From Marsupella aquatica (Eukaryota; Marchantiophyta), in assembly GCA_973895155.1 (NCBI GenBank), contig OZ316894.1, forward strand, positions 5,828,001 to 5,892,000: a stretch of DNA of 64,000 bases. The letters run 5' to 3'. Position 1 is the first letter of the stretch. Each line of letters begins with the position of its first letter. The translations under genes and the position numbers were made by a program. Below are positions 22,984-33,700 of the stretch, piece after piece. Under the pieces are notes generated by a model. The model was not told where the DNA came from. It searched no databases and was given only the letters and a program-made list of their open reading frames with translations.

Positions 22984-25900
22984 AATGTGCGACCCTCTCA
23001 AAATATGTTACCGCGGAGATTGAGAGCAGCATATCGGGAAATGGGTATGCCGGAAGAAGGACAAGGCTCTGAGTCACATTCCTCATCAAGTGACAGTGGA
23101 AGCAACAACCCTGATCGCAATGTACCCAGAACATATGAACAGGTTATTGATGACCAAGATAGAGCCATGGATGATTTTATGGTTGATTGGTTTAGTGTTG
23201 ACGTCCCTGGTGATGATGTTGAGGTGTCTGCTGATCAAGGAGGTCATGTGCCCCCCAATGATCCACGACCAAGACATACCCCCGAGGGACAGCGCCAATG
23301 GGAGGAAGCAGAGGAACATGCCCGAACTCCTATCTATGAGGGTGCTCGTTTGAGTCATCTTTCTGCTATCTTGGGGTTGATGAATCTACAGGCCAAACAC
23401 AAGGCAAGCAATGCCTTGTTATCTGATATGTTTGCACTTTGCCATGACCTTATGTTACCTTCTGGCAATGTGTTGCCAGGAACTTGGAAGGAGGCCAAGC
23501 GTGTTCTCTCATCAATTGGCATGGAATATCATATCATTCATGCATGTGTGAATGATTGCATGACTGTTATTTCATGGGGCCGATGAGAAGAAGACACAGT
23601 GTACTGAATGTCATGAGCCACGGTATGACCCCAACATGATTACAAAGAAGGTGCCAAGAAAAGCTGTTCGTTGGTTTCCCATCATTCCTCGGTTGTTGCA
23701 CATGTACAGGTGTTCTGATTTGGCAGAGTTGATGGTATGGCATAAGACTCATCGATCAGAGCCTGGTGTTATGCGGTTGCCAATTGACTCTCCTGCAGTC
23801 AAACATATTGAGGAAACATGGCCAGACTTTGCACATGATCCTCGTCATGTGAGGTTGGGATTGGCATCTGATGGGGTTAGTCCTCATGCCCTTGGAGGCA
23901 AGGGAAGACCTACATCAGTTTGGCATGTGGTTGTGATGAATTACAACCTTCCACCATGGCTATCCATGAAGAAGGGGTTCCTCTTGCTGTCTTTGATTAT
24001 TCCAGGTCCAAAAAAGGTGAAGAACTTTGGCACTTATTTGGCACTATTGATTGGAGAACTCCAAAAACTGTGGGGTGGAGTGTGGGCATATGATGGCAGG
24101 AAAAATACAGGAGGCATTCCACGTGTATTTAAATTGAGAGGGGTCGTTTGTTGGACAATGCATGACTATCCTGGTAAGATGACTTTTTGACCATATGCCA
24201 CCCTTCTTTGATATGCTCTTTAATATACTTGTTTGTCATGTGACAACCCTAACATTTAGTCTGGTTTTATTTTTGGTGTAACCAGGGTTTGGCTTTGTCT
24301 CTGGATTGCAAACTCAGGGGTACAAAGCTTGCTCCACCTGTGGTCCACAATTGCAAGATATGGCAATTTGGTCCCCATGGCTTAGGAAGATTGTTTACAT
24401 TGGGCATACAAAGTTTCTTCCGATGGGGCATGAGATGAGGTCTGACCCACTTTTATTTTCCTCCTTTGACATGCCCCTTGGTGATATGCGGGAAATTCCG
24501 GAACCAACAACTTTTGGGCATTGGAAGTCACTAGCTGATAGGGTGGCAGACCCTGATGATCCCCTCACCTTTGATGGTACTGGGTTGACGAGGTGGAGTA
24601 TACTAGCCAGTTTGCCCTATTGGTCAGAGTTGAAGATCCGCCATCTTTTAGACCCCATGCACATAGAGGCAAATGTGGGGAAGGCGTTGATAGCTCATTT
24701 TTATGGGGAGAAGGACACTAACTTCAGGGAGGCATGTGAAGAGTTGGAAATGCATCCAGATGTATGGGTACAAGTTGATCCTGCCACAGGTTTGGAACAT
24801 CGTCCTTCTGCTCCTTGGGTGCTTAGTGTTGGCCAAAGACGTGAATTCCGGAATCGTATAGGGGAGATGCGGTTTCCTACAGGCTATGGTGCCAATTTGA
24901 GGAAAGCTTTTGGGATAGAGGACAATCACAAATGGCCACGGTATCTCAAGACACATGACTATCACCGCTTATTGCAGCATATATTGCCAGTGGCAATTAT
25001 AGGGTTGGGGACCAAAGAAGTGCAAGATGCCATTTGGTCATTGGGTCGTTTGTTGAGATGGATATGCTCAAAGGAGATATATGTGGAAGAGATTCCTGGA
25101 ATGGAGGTATTGGCTGCTGAGGTGGTTTGCAAGTTGGAGAAGGCCCTCCCTCCTTCCTTATTTGATTGTCAGGTTCATTTACTTGTGCATCTTGTGAGGG
25201 AGGTTGCCATTGCTGGTCCAGTTCATTGTCGATGGATGTACTGGCTTGAGCGTTACATGTCAGTCTTGAAGGCTTATGTACGTAACCGTGCACGAGTGGA
25301 GGGAAGCATAGCTACAGGATACTTGGCTGCAGAGAGCATGTTTTATTGTTGTAACATCTTGGCCACCATTGATCGGACTTTACCACGTACTTGGATGGAG
25401 GAGAGGCAAGAGGAGGAGGACCATTTAACAGGAGCAACAAAAACACGCATGCTTACATCAACAGAGTGGACACAGTTGAATACATTCATGTTGAGTAATA
25501 GCAATGTCATGGATGAATGGAGGGAGTTTTATGACAATGCCAAAAGAATGAGTCAAAGGGCAAGGATTTTTCCTAAGTTGCATGAGTTTATGAAGGAAAA
25601 GTTGGTTGAGTTGGATGGCATTTTGGCACAAGGAGGAGATGTCTCACAGTTTCCTACTATGACAAATGACATTCGGACCATTGTTCATGGCCCTTTGAGA
25701 GTGGTAACATCCAAGACGGCCATGTGGACCCAAGGGAGACACTTCAGGTTTCACTAGTTCCTAACCTTGTTTTCCATGTTCATGTACTACTACTTAAGAT
25801 ATAGTAATCATTTTACTTAAGATAAGTGTGTTTTTCTCTTTTGGTATGAAAGGTTCCTCATAACATGATTAGTGTTTTTTGTGTAGTAGTAACAATATAT

Positions 25901-26396
25901 GGGTCTTGTTAATTTCAGGATTTCTTCCCTTGATGAGAAGAGGGCTCGTACTTTTGATTGTGGAGTTCAAGGGCAGTTTTGTCAGGACTCCCGGAGTAGC
26001 CGACATGACAGGAACATTGTTCGTGATGTTGTGCCACACTATGGAAAGATTTTGGTGGTCTCATATGACAACCAATCTAAGTTTGAGGAGTATGTCTTCA
26101 AGTGCAAGTGGTTCAAAGTGAACCTTGTTGGTAATAATCGCACTGTACTCCAAGATGAGAGTGGGTTTACACGGTTGAGGATAAGTGCCACTAGTTTTCA
26201 AGCATCTCATTGGCAAACGTCAGAGCCATTTAGTTTCCCATCTCACTTGGAGCAATGTTTCTACGTTCCATACCCCTTAGACCCAGAGTGGTCACTTGTC
26301 ATCACATATGTGCCACGGTCTCGTTCCATTGTTTCAGACAAGCCAGACACTATTTTTGTGTCAGATGTAGAGGACATTGAAGGTGACCAAGTGTGA
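22984..26396 (+). pseudogene. tnp2-type CACTA transposase, frameshifted
   Basis: Exons 22984-24173, 24296-25747 and 25919-26396 join in phase. The first holds the IHACVNDC motif, the CTECHEPRY zinc-knuckle-like site, then LGLASDG (first catalytic Asp of the DDE domain), MNYNLPPW and LLSLIIPGPK. The second holds LLDPMHIEANVGK (second catalytic region) and the DUF4218-like part with HCRWMYWLERYMSVLK and YVRNRARVEGSI. The third matches the DUF4216-like C-terminus (VFKCKWFKVN). These are the hallmarks of the CACTA transposase that cuts the element ends. After NDCM at 23560-23562 four extra bases (ACTG, 23563-23566) shift the frame; the expected continuation LFHGADEKK resumes at 23567. The protein is therefore truncated unless the shift is a sequencing error. 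The first Cys/His exon (21690-21923) could also be its 5' exon, since the acceptor at 22984 is in the same phase. Confidence 0.85.
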
Positions 26397-26539
26397 GAGA
26401 CACTTATGGATATTTAAACCAAAAATCTATATCATGGATTGTTCATGTTGTTTCTTAATTAATATTTCATACACCATTAGTGTCGTAGGTATTTTCATTT
26501 TGGACTCCTACTTTCAAAAGAGGTCATGCATATAAGTGA

Positions 26540-26765
26540 CATGGGTACTCCCTCCCTTATCCCTCCTCCCTCTTTGAACCCAAACTCTCCTTCCTCTTCC
26601 AAAAACTCCATAGCTTTTTCTCCTCCCTCCCTCTTCGCTAAAGTCTCTCCTATTTTTAGTAAACCCTCTTTGGACTCCCTTCTTCCTCCGTCCCTCATCC
26701 ACCTTCCAACTCCCTTCCTCCCTCTTTCACCTTTCACCTCCCTCCCTCCTCCTCCCCCATTCAAA
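26540..26765. repeat. Polypyrimidine (CT-rich) tract
   Basis: A 225-bp stretch almost free of G on the plus strand, made of CTCCCTCC/TTCC runs, just past the transposase stop codon and before the right subterminal array. Open frames read through it on both strands are composition artefacts. Confidence 0.75.
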
Positions 26766-26804
26766 CTCTAACCTAGATGCACACACAAGTCTAACATAAA
26801 CGTT

Positions 26805-27280
26805 TGCGAACTGTTTGCGAAACTAAACAAATCCCAACCAAATCGCAATTCTGCCATTTAAACCGTTTCTCAATTATTCCATACTATACGCTTCACTATT
26901 TTGCGATATCCAGACCATCCCACCTTTACCATCCACATCGTTTCGCACATTTGCCATACAAACCCATCGCAAATTGTTTGAAGCTAACCTTTTCGCAAAC
27001 ATTCTCCAATACTAATTGTTTCACATCATTAATGTTCCCGTGGTTTTGGACTTTCGGAGCGATCGTGGAGCCTTCGTAATGTGTTTTGTAATCTCTGTAG
27101 TTTCGCAAAATATTGTGATACAATAAAGTTCGCAAAATGTTTGCGATGCAAATCGCATGGAAGACCAAAGTTGCGACACCACAAGTATCACAAATTGCGA
27201 TGCGTATTGAGTCATCAACGGTTTGAAGCATCTGGAATCGCAAACGTGTGTCCGGATGCAAATGAGCTTCGCAAAAGGGC
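26805..27280. repeat. Right subterminal cluster of TTCGCAA motifs
   Basis: About 20 TTCGCAA/TTGCGAA-type words in both orientations, ending in TTCGCAAAAGGG 17 bp inside the right terminus and mirroring the left array. Confidence 0.8.
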
Positions 27281-27296
27281 AAAATATGCTGTAGTG

Positions 27297-27863
27297 TATG
27301 ATAAAAGAAGTAACAGGACTGGTACATGTAAAGTAGATGCCAGGAAATTAAGAGTGAGTGACATAACACACAAATACACATGGGCACATGCAAAGAAAAG
27401 CATACATTGTGATCAAGAAAGGACAAAGGTACCAAAGAGTTGTGCACATACACTACTGACAGAATGATTTTCACTTGCTTATAGTTAATGATAATTAACT
27501 CAATTAAAACCATAAATTTTGTAAAGGAAACCAGGAGGGGAACTTAGTACACCAAATGTGCACATTGTTCAAATTTAATTATCTCACTCAGACATGAGAA
27601 AAAAGAGAATTTACTAATGAGTGATTGAAAATGAAAGACTAAACATTTATGAGGGGAGCCAAATACATTTAGAAATACTCTCACTTCACTAAAAGTACAA
27701 GGGGTCCAAAAGTAAACTCAAAATCAAATTAATACAAATGATTCACTTTAATTTTTTAAGCACATTAAAATCAAAATACTAGACAAAATACTGGACACAC
27801 AATCCAAATACGATAAAATCTGAAAAGTGGATTCACCACATAATATATAGTAGCTTCATACAT
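27297..27863 (+). repeat. Repeat family R1, copy 1, right part
   Basis: It resumes TATGATAAAAGAAGTAACAG directly after the CACTA end and stays alignable with copy 2 (30101 onward) for ~560 bp. Shared words include ACATGCAAAGAAAAGCA, TTTTCACTTGCTT, ATTAAAACCATAAA, GTGCACATTGTT and AATTAATACAAATGATTCAC. It ends at the second CTCCATGGATTAAG (27864-27877). Confidence 0.8.
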
Positions 27864-28439
27864 CTCCATGGATTAAGAAAGACTCACTAAATACATAGAT
27901 AAAAGGAACCAATGTGGCCATACACACCCACAGTCATCATAATGAAATCTTACCTTCCACACCTACCTTGTAGTACTTCGTTAGTTTTTAACCAAAACTC
28001 TAAATAGGTTTCACCAGCCAATTCAAGGGCAAGGTTGGTGGGGGCAAGGATGCAAGGTCCTGATCACACATACTTCATGTGTTATTGAGGGCCCTGTACA
28101 CACTTGGATGAAAAATTGAAAAATTTGAGAGAGATCTTGGGCTGAAAAATATTGATATTGTATGTGAGAAAATCAAGATTTGAAGGGAGAGGAGGCGGAC
28201 GGGCAGGGGAGGAGCAGGGGAGTGCCGGAATCGCAAGACAGCTGAAGACAGCCATGGCCTCACAGGGTCAAGGTGCAATTGCCCAACACGTACTGCAGGG
28301 AGGGAGGGAAACCCTGGCTGTTGGGTTCCTGTTGGGTGGGTTTAATATGATGAATTCAACAGTCCTGGAAAAGATCCCATAGAGCAAATGGCCACCCTCC
28401 TTGCTCTTTGTTAACAGACCACTCGCACAAACTGACATG

Positions 28440-28685
28440 ATTGCATGTTATAGTACCCGAGCCCTATGTCAGTGCATTGCATTGTGCAAGGACCGCCAAC
28501 CCATAGGGAGTCGGGCTGGGGCATTCATGGGGCAGCAGGAAGCACGTATGTGCCAGGGGTGCACGTTTCCTCCATCAATGGTCACGGAAAACAGCTAATC
28601 AAATCCAACGGCTGTGGATCTTTTATTTCACACCCAGGAGCTTTTTTGTATTGGGACTATGAATGTGCAATATCAGGTGGAACTT
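28440..28685 (+). repeat. Repeat family R2, copy on +
   Basis: It contains CCAGGGGTGCACGTTTCCTCCATCAATGGTCA-type sequence, then AATCCAACGGCTGTGGATC and TGTATTGGGAC. The same order occurs in reverse orientation at 29395-29640. No coding potential. Confidence 0.65.
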
Positions 28686-29394
28686 CTTCAATAATTATTG
28701 GGTTTGAAGATAGTTTTAATTGGGATTCTATTTAATTTTTTCTAGTTTCTCTTGAGTGAGAAAGGGTCATGATGTATGTTTTATACTCCCAGTAAATGTT
28801 GCAAGGATTCTGTCATAATTTAATTAAATCTGATAGTTGCTTAAGTTTTGGGAGCATCTCAAGATTATCAAATCAAAACTGTCTAAGTAGTACCCTTCAA
28901 GTTTGAAATTTACAAACTAAGATGGATACACATCCCGGGGTCCTCACTTCTTTTCTTCCGGCTCATCACACGTGATTAAGTATAGGTTTTTTTTATTGAA
29001 TTTAGTGATTGAAAGACTTTTAAATTTTTGTTGAAATACATTAGGGTTGTTTTAATCCAGTTTTGAGAATTATAAGAATCATAGGGTTTTTTAAAACCAA
29101 AAGTGGGAATATTCCAAGAATATTCCATTAAGTTAGGGGTAAAATAATTCTTTAAAAAAACATTCAAACTGAACTTTTAGGGTGTTTATTCCCCCAAAAC
29201 TCCGTGTGTGATATGAGACAACCCTTGGATTGAGGCCCCTAAGATACCCAATCATGCAATGTCTTTGGTAGCCATGCAAAGTTTTTCTAGCTTATTTGTC
29301 AAGACAGCTATGGCTCCATACTCAATTGCAACAGATCAGAACTGATGTATACCCAAATTTATATTGTAGTGTACTCATCTACAACTATAATAAG

Positions 29395-29640
29395 GGATCC
29401 CGTATTTTTTTGTCCTTCGTCCCAATAACAAAAGGCTTCACTCAGGGTGGGAAAGATCCATAGCAGTTGGATTAGTTTGGCTGCTTTCCCTGACCATTGA
29501 TGGAGGAAATGGGCACCCCTGGTGCATATTATTTTGCTTCCCCACATTGCTCCATAAATGCCCCAACCCAAGCCACCCTCCTTGCGCCATGCAACGCATG
29601 GGCATAGGGCTGGTTGTGTTATAGCAATGCATATTATTAA
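29395..29640 (-). repeat. Repeat family R2, copy on - (inverted partner)
   Basis: Read on the minus strand it matches the copy at 28440: CACCAGGGGTGCCCATTTCC, CATCAATGGTCAGGGAAA, AATCCAACTGCTATGGATC, TATTGGGAC. The pair forms a large imperfect inverted repeat with ~700 bp between. Confidence 0.65.
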
Positions 29641-30065
29641 TTGCATAGTATATAACTGAGTTTTGCTTCTTACTCTCAATTTATGGCAGTTGAGTATGGT
29701 AACTTTTCTTGTCTTTCTGAATATTTATTAATTATTTTTGAATTGACATGTTTCCTCATATTAATTTCTTTGAATTAATTTGTTTTGGGGCAATTCCATG
29801 AAAGAAACTCAAGAGAAAGAATCATGGCATATTGTTCCTGGTTGGGGTTTTTAGTCCTTGTAATGAAGTGATACCTTGATGGATTACTTTGTGCTTCCAT
29901 GTAGACTTACTCTTACTCAACTCAATTTTTCCAAATGCAAGACCCCTTCTCAGTAAAAGGTGACAGGCTGCAGCCATGAAATGTGTTCCAAGAGACCTTA
30001 CGCACAAAGAAAACCATGATTGTCCTGGCAAGTCCCAGCCAGGTCACAGATCTGTTTCTATCTTT

Positions 30066-30735
30066 GAATCATGTTAAGTCTAGGACCATGACCCCTTTTA
30101 TATAGCATGTTCATTCTGGAGTGTGCCTTTTTTTTGTCTTGTAGTGATATGGAATTCTTATAATATATTTATGATAAAAGAAAAGAGTAGATGTAAAGTA
30201 CATGCCAAGAAAATAATATATTTGTTAATGAAGAGTTAGTGAGATAATACACATAAGTACACATGCAAAGAAAAGCACATAATGACCACTAAAGTACAAA
30301 GGTATTGAAGATTTATGCACATAAGTTGTGCACATAAGGTACACATTTTCACTTGCTTCTAGGTAATGTCAACTCAATTAAAACCATAAAGTTTGTACCA
30401 TGAGGGGAACTTACTACACCAGACGTGCACATTGTTGAAAATCATTTCTCCCACTCTCATGAGAATTCTGTAACCAATTGAAGAGGAAAGATTTAACATT
30501 TATGAGGGGAACCAAAATAAATTAAAAACACTCTAAAGTTAACTCAATTAAAAGGGGTCCAAAAGTTAATTCAAAATATAATTAATACAAATGATTCACC
30601 TTGTTAGGCACATTAAAATCACATATTGTACACAAAATCTGAATAAGACAAAATATGAAAGTTGCATTCACCATTATAGCATGCTCATCCTGGAATCATG
30701 TTAAGTCTACTTAGCTAGGACCATGACCCCTTTTA
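30066..30735 (+). repeat. Repeat family R1, copy 2, with flanking direct repeats
   Basis: The core is 30101-30692, starting TATAGCATGTTCATTCTGG and carrying TTTGTCTTGTAGTGATATGG. It contains the intact target sequence TTTATGATAAAAG that the CACTA element interrupts in copy 1. Flanking direct repeats GAATCATGTTAAGTCTA...GGACCATGACCCC are at 30066-30100 and 30693-30735 (the right one with an 8-bp insertion). Confidence 0.8.
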
Positions 30736-33700
30736 CAATGTAAGTCCCTTCTGTAGTTCAGCAGGAAAGTTTGACCTACGGCATGACAGTCCCAAGTTAT
30801 ATATTAGGTGGGTTTTGTTCTTCTTGGGCCCAGTCTTGGGCTCATTGGAAGTGTCTTGGAAATATGTCTTGACCAAGTAAATATCCCTAGTTTTCATGGA
30901 GAATCAAGAGAGTTATGAATTTCTAAATTATATCACTCCATCTCTTGTTTTCCACACTTTATGCTTCCAGAAGATTTATCAAGTAACTTTGACATTCAGT
31001 ATAATTATATCTCCCTGATGTCCACTTTCTTGGGTTTGTTAGAAATTGCTTGGAAATATCTTTTTAGTGAGCCTACTATGGTCAAATTATTGAGAATTGA
31101 GATACAAAGTCATACATATTTTAATAATGAGTGCATATCTCAATCTTTTTCTTGCCACATCTCACTCTTGTGTGTAATCTATCTGTACCATATGAGCAGA
31201 AAGAGGGGTTTGTTGTTGTCCATCCAGGGTTGGAAATTAAAATCTATCCAAGCCTGTTCACAAAACCTGGAGGTCAATTTGCTGAGCTCAAATTGTGAAC
31301 TGATGTTGTTTGGATTTTTCTTTAAATTTTTTAATGAGACGCTCCCTTAGTTTCCAAAACTACAACCAATAGAGGGAACAGACTGAGAGGATTTTGTCAT
31401 CCTTGCCCTTTGCCCTGGGTACTTGCAGGGGTACTTGCAAAAGAAGCTGTTAGTATAAGTAATTTTGCACAATTGAGACCTTAAGTAATTTATGGTAGAT
31501 ATTTCAGATGAGATGACTATGGTGGGGTTCAAGTCAAAAGCTTTCTAATTTTTTAATCTGACAGTCCACTTCAGCTCCCTGAAATGAATTTTGTTTGATG
31601 GAAGAGAATTTTTATGCATTTAGAAACAACTCCATTTATCGATAAGTTAAAATAGGTATGTCTTAGAACGAACATGCTATATTGCTATATCTAGAATTAT
31701 GACTGCATTTTTCTTCAAATACCAGGAATGTGTTCACCCCTAACGGGCTGTGATTTGAAGCCTAGACGAGTTTCTGCCCGTTTTTTGGTCATATTTGAGT
31801 CACGAAGTCCTGTAAAACATACTCCCAAAGTTGATTTGGACATCCTTTTGGACATTCTCTGCCACTCCATCCAAGCCCATCTTTCCAGATTAGTATTCAA
31901 GAAAAAAGGAAACAAAAAGTGTCGTTCCGATGTAAAACCAGGTGCTGCTTGTTTACCATACCTACAGGACAAATTTAGTGGGGCCAAAATCATATTCCAT
32001 CATGAGAGAGAATTCATTTTAAGGGCCTAAGTTATAGATTCTTTCTGTACCGTCGAAGACCAATCATCACTTAGACAATGAACCTCGTTGCACCCTCGTC
32101 TTGGCATCGTTTGAGGGAGGGATTTGCAGTATTGTGCTTCACGTCTTGAGTGCAGGAGATGTCTCTACTGCGATAGGTTGTTGAACCTTGCCTTGAAATG
32201 ATGCACGATAATGGATGGTAAGGAAGCTCCATAAAATAATACTCAAGGTCAGCTGCTTGGTGCTAAAATTGCAGATTGAATTCTATATATAAATGCATTG
32301 AGCTTCGTTTCATCCGTATTGTCGACAAAGTCGGGATCGTATGAAACTCGTGGGAGATGCTGCTGCAAGTGCAGTGCAGATGCGGATGCGATTCATGGTT
32401 TGAAGTTAAAAGCTCGCCAAAGGTTCAATGGAAATCTAGCAGTAGTCCAATGAAATAGTCCATCACGATCGTTTGAGGGAGTTCTATCTCAGGTTTGAAT
32501 CTCGGCCTCCATTCTAAGCAGATATCAATATATTTCTCCTATGGATTATTTAGGCCTTGCTATGGTAATGGACTTGAGAATTTTGTCCTTGTCCTGATCG
32601 AGTTCATATGACACTCTGCATGTGCACTAGGACCACCTTACAGTACTCGGGAGCAGACATTCATAGACGGTCACGCAGCTACTTTGATAACTGAGCTTGG
32701 ACTGCTGTACGCCTGAATGATATGATTACGTAGAATTGCTCCAGCCGGCTACAGCTTGGGACGGAATCCACGCGCAGGTAGAGGGTGCAGGGATTCCACG
32801 ATTCATTGTCTTTCTTGGAGTGCATTGCTTGCTATATAATTCGAGATATAATTATGCATGACGACAGTCCCCAGGAACTCATTTTGACTTTTTGGCCAAA
32901 CCTGCGAAACTGTTAAATCTTTTTAGAATTGGAGGGTTCAGGTTTGATGGGCGGTGCTGAATTCGTGAGAAATGAGTTAGTACGATCGAGAGATTGCTTC
33001 AAGAATCGTCCTCAATTATCAAATTATCAATTAAGCTTTATTCAAGAACCCTCCTCAATTATCAAATTGAATCAGGAAAAGAAAACTAGCTCTGAATTCC
33101 AAAACGGTTTTCTTTTCCTGATTCAATTTGATAATTGAGGAGGATGTGGAGTGAAATGGACGACGGAATGGACGGTACATGTGAGTGATGAGAGGTTAGA
33201 AAGAAACTAAAGTCTTGCTTATTCGATTTTACATACTCAATCTAAGCTATTGCTTTTAATTAAACATAAAGTTTTCTGAATAATCTCTAAGGCCGCGAAA
33301 AGAAATCTACGAAAAGTTATGTATTGTAGCTTCCCTTTTGCAGCTTTGCAGCAAGCAGCTGCTGTCATCGAATCACGTCTTTCGTCGCTCTAGCGCAGTA
33401 GCATCGACCTCGAAGGCACTCCGCTTGCCGCAGTAATGGAATCTCTCACTTTTTCGCACAATCTTACAGCATCAAGCAATGGAACATTTCTCTCTTTTAG
33501 CACAATCTCACAGCATCACCAAACATAGGGGCCCGTCTATGCTTATATTGGTGATATGCTTTGACAACTTTGCAAGGAAGTAATAGCATGGCTTTAGTTG
33601 CACTGTTCGGTAAAATTCTGCTGCTAACGGCAAGATATGGTAGACGTGTCTGCTCTAGTGCCTGAAAGTAGACTGACCCTCCCCTTGAGATTTCTACAGT

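Larger units (their letters stand above)
17625..27296. mobile_element. CACTA (En/Spm-type) DNA transposon carrying a SET-domain gene, ~9.7 kb
   Basis: Left end CACTGCAACACTACC; right end, reverse-complemented, CACTACAGCATATTTTG. Both agree as CACTRCARCAY, and both are followed by CCCTTTTGCGAA. Each side is flanked by TAT (17622-17624 and 27297-27299), the 3-bp target duplication expected of CACTA elements. The pre-insertion site is visible in the related repeat at 30101. Inside are a TnpA-like gene on the minus strand (pseudogene), a divergent + strand unit with a Cys/His exon and a SET exon, a tnp2 transposase (pseudogene), and four clusters of TTCGCAA/TTGCGAA motifs, the presumed subterminal binding sites. 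The element is nearly full-length but its transposase genes are broken. Confidence 0.9.

Noticed and set aside
23568-23602. A 35-base 'intron' (GT...CAG) that would remove the tnp2 frameshift in phase
   Set aside because: It is too short for a plant intron, and its sequence encodes the conserved LFHGADEKK-type segment, so a 4-base insertion is the better explanation.
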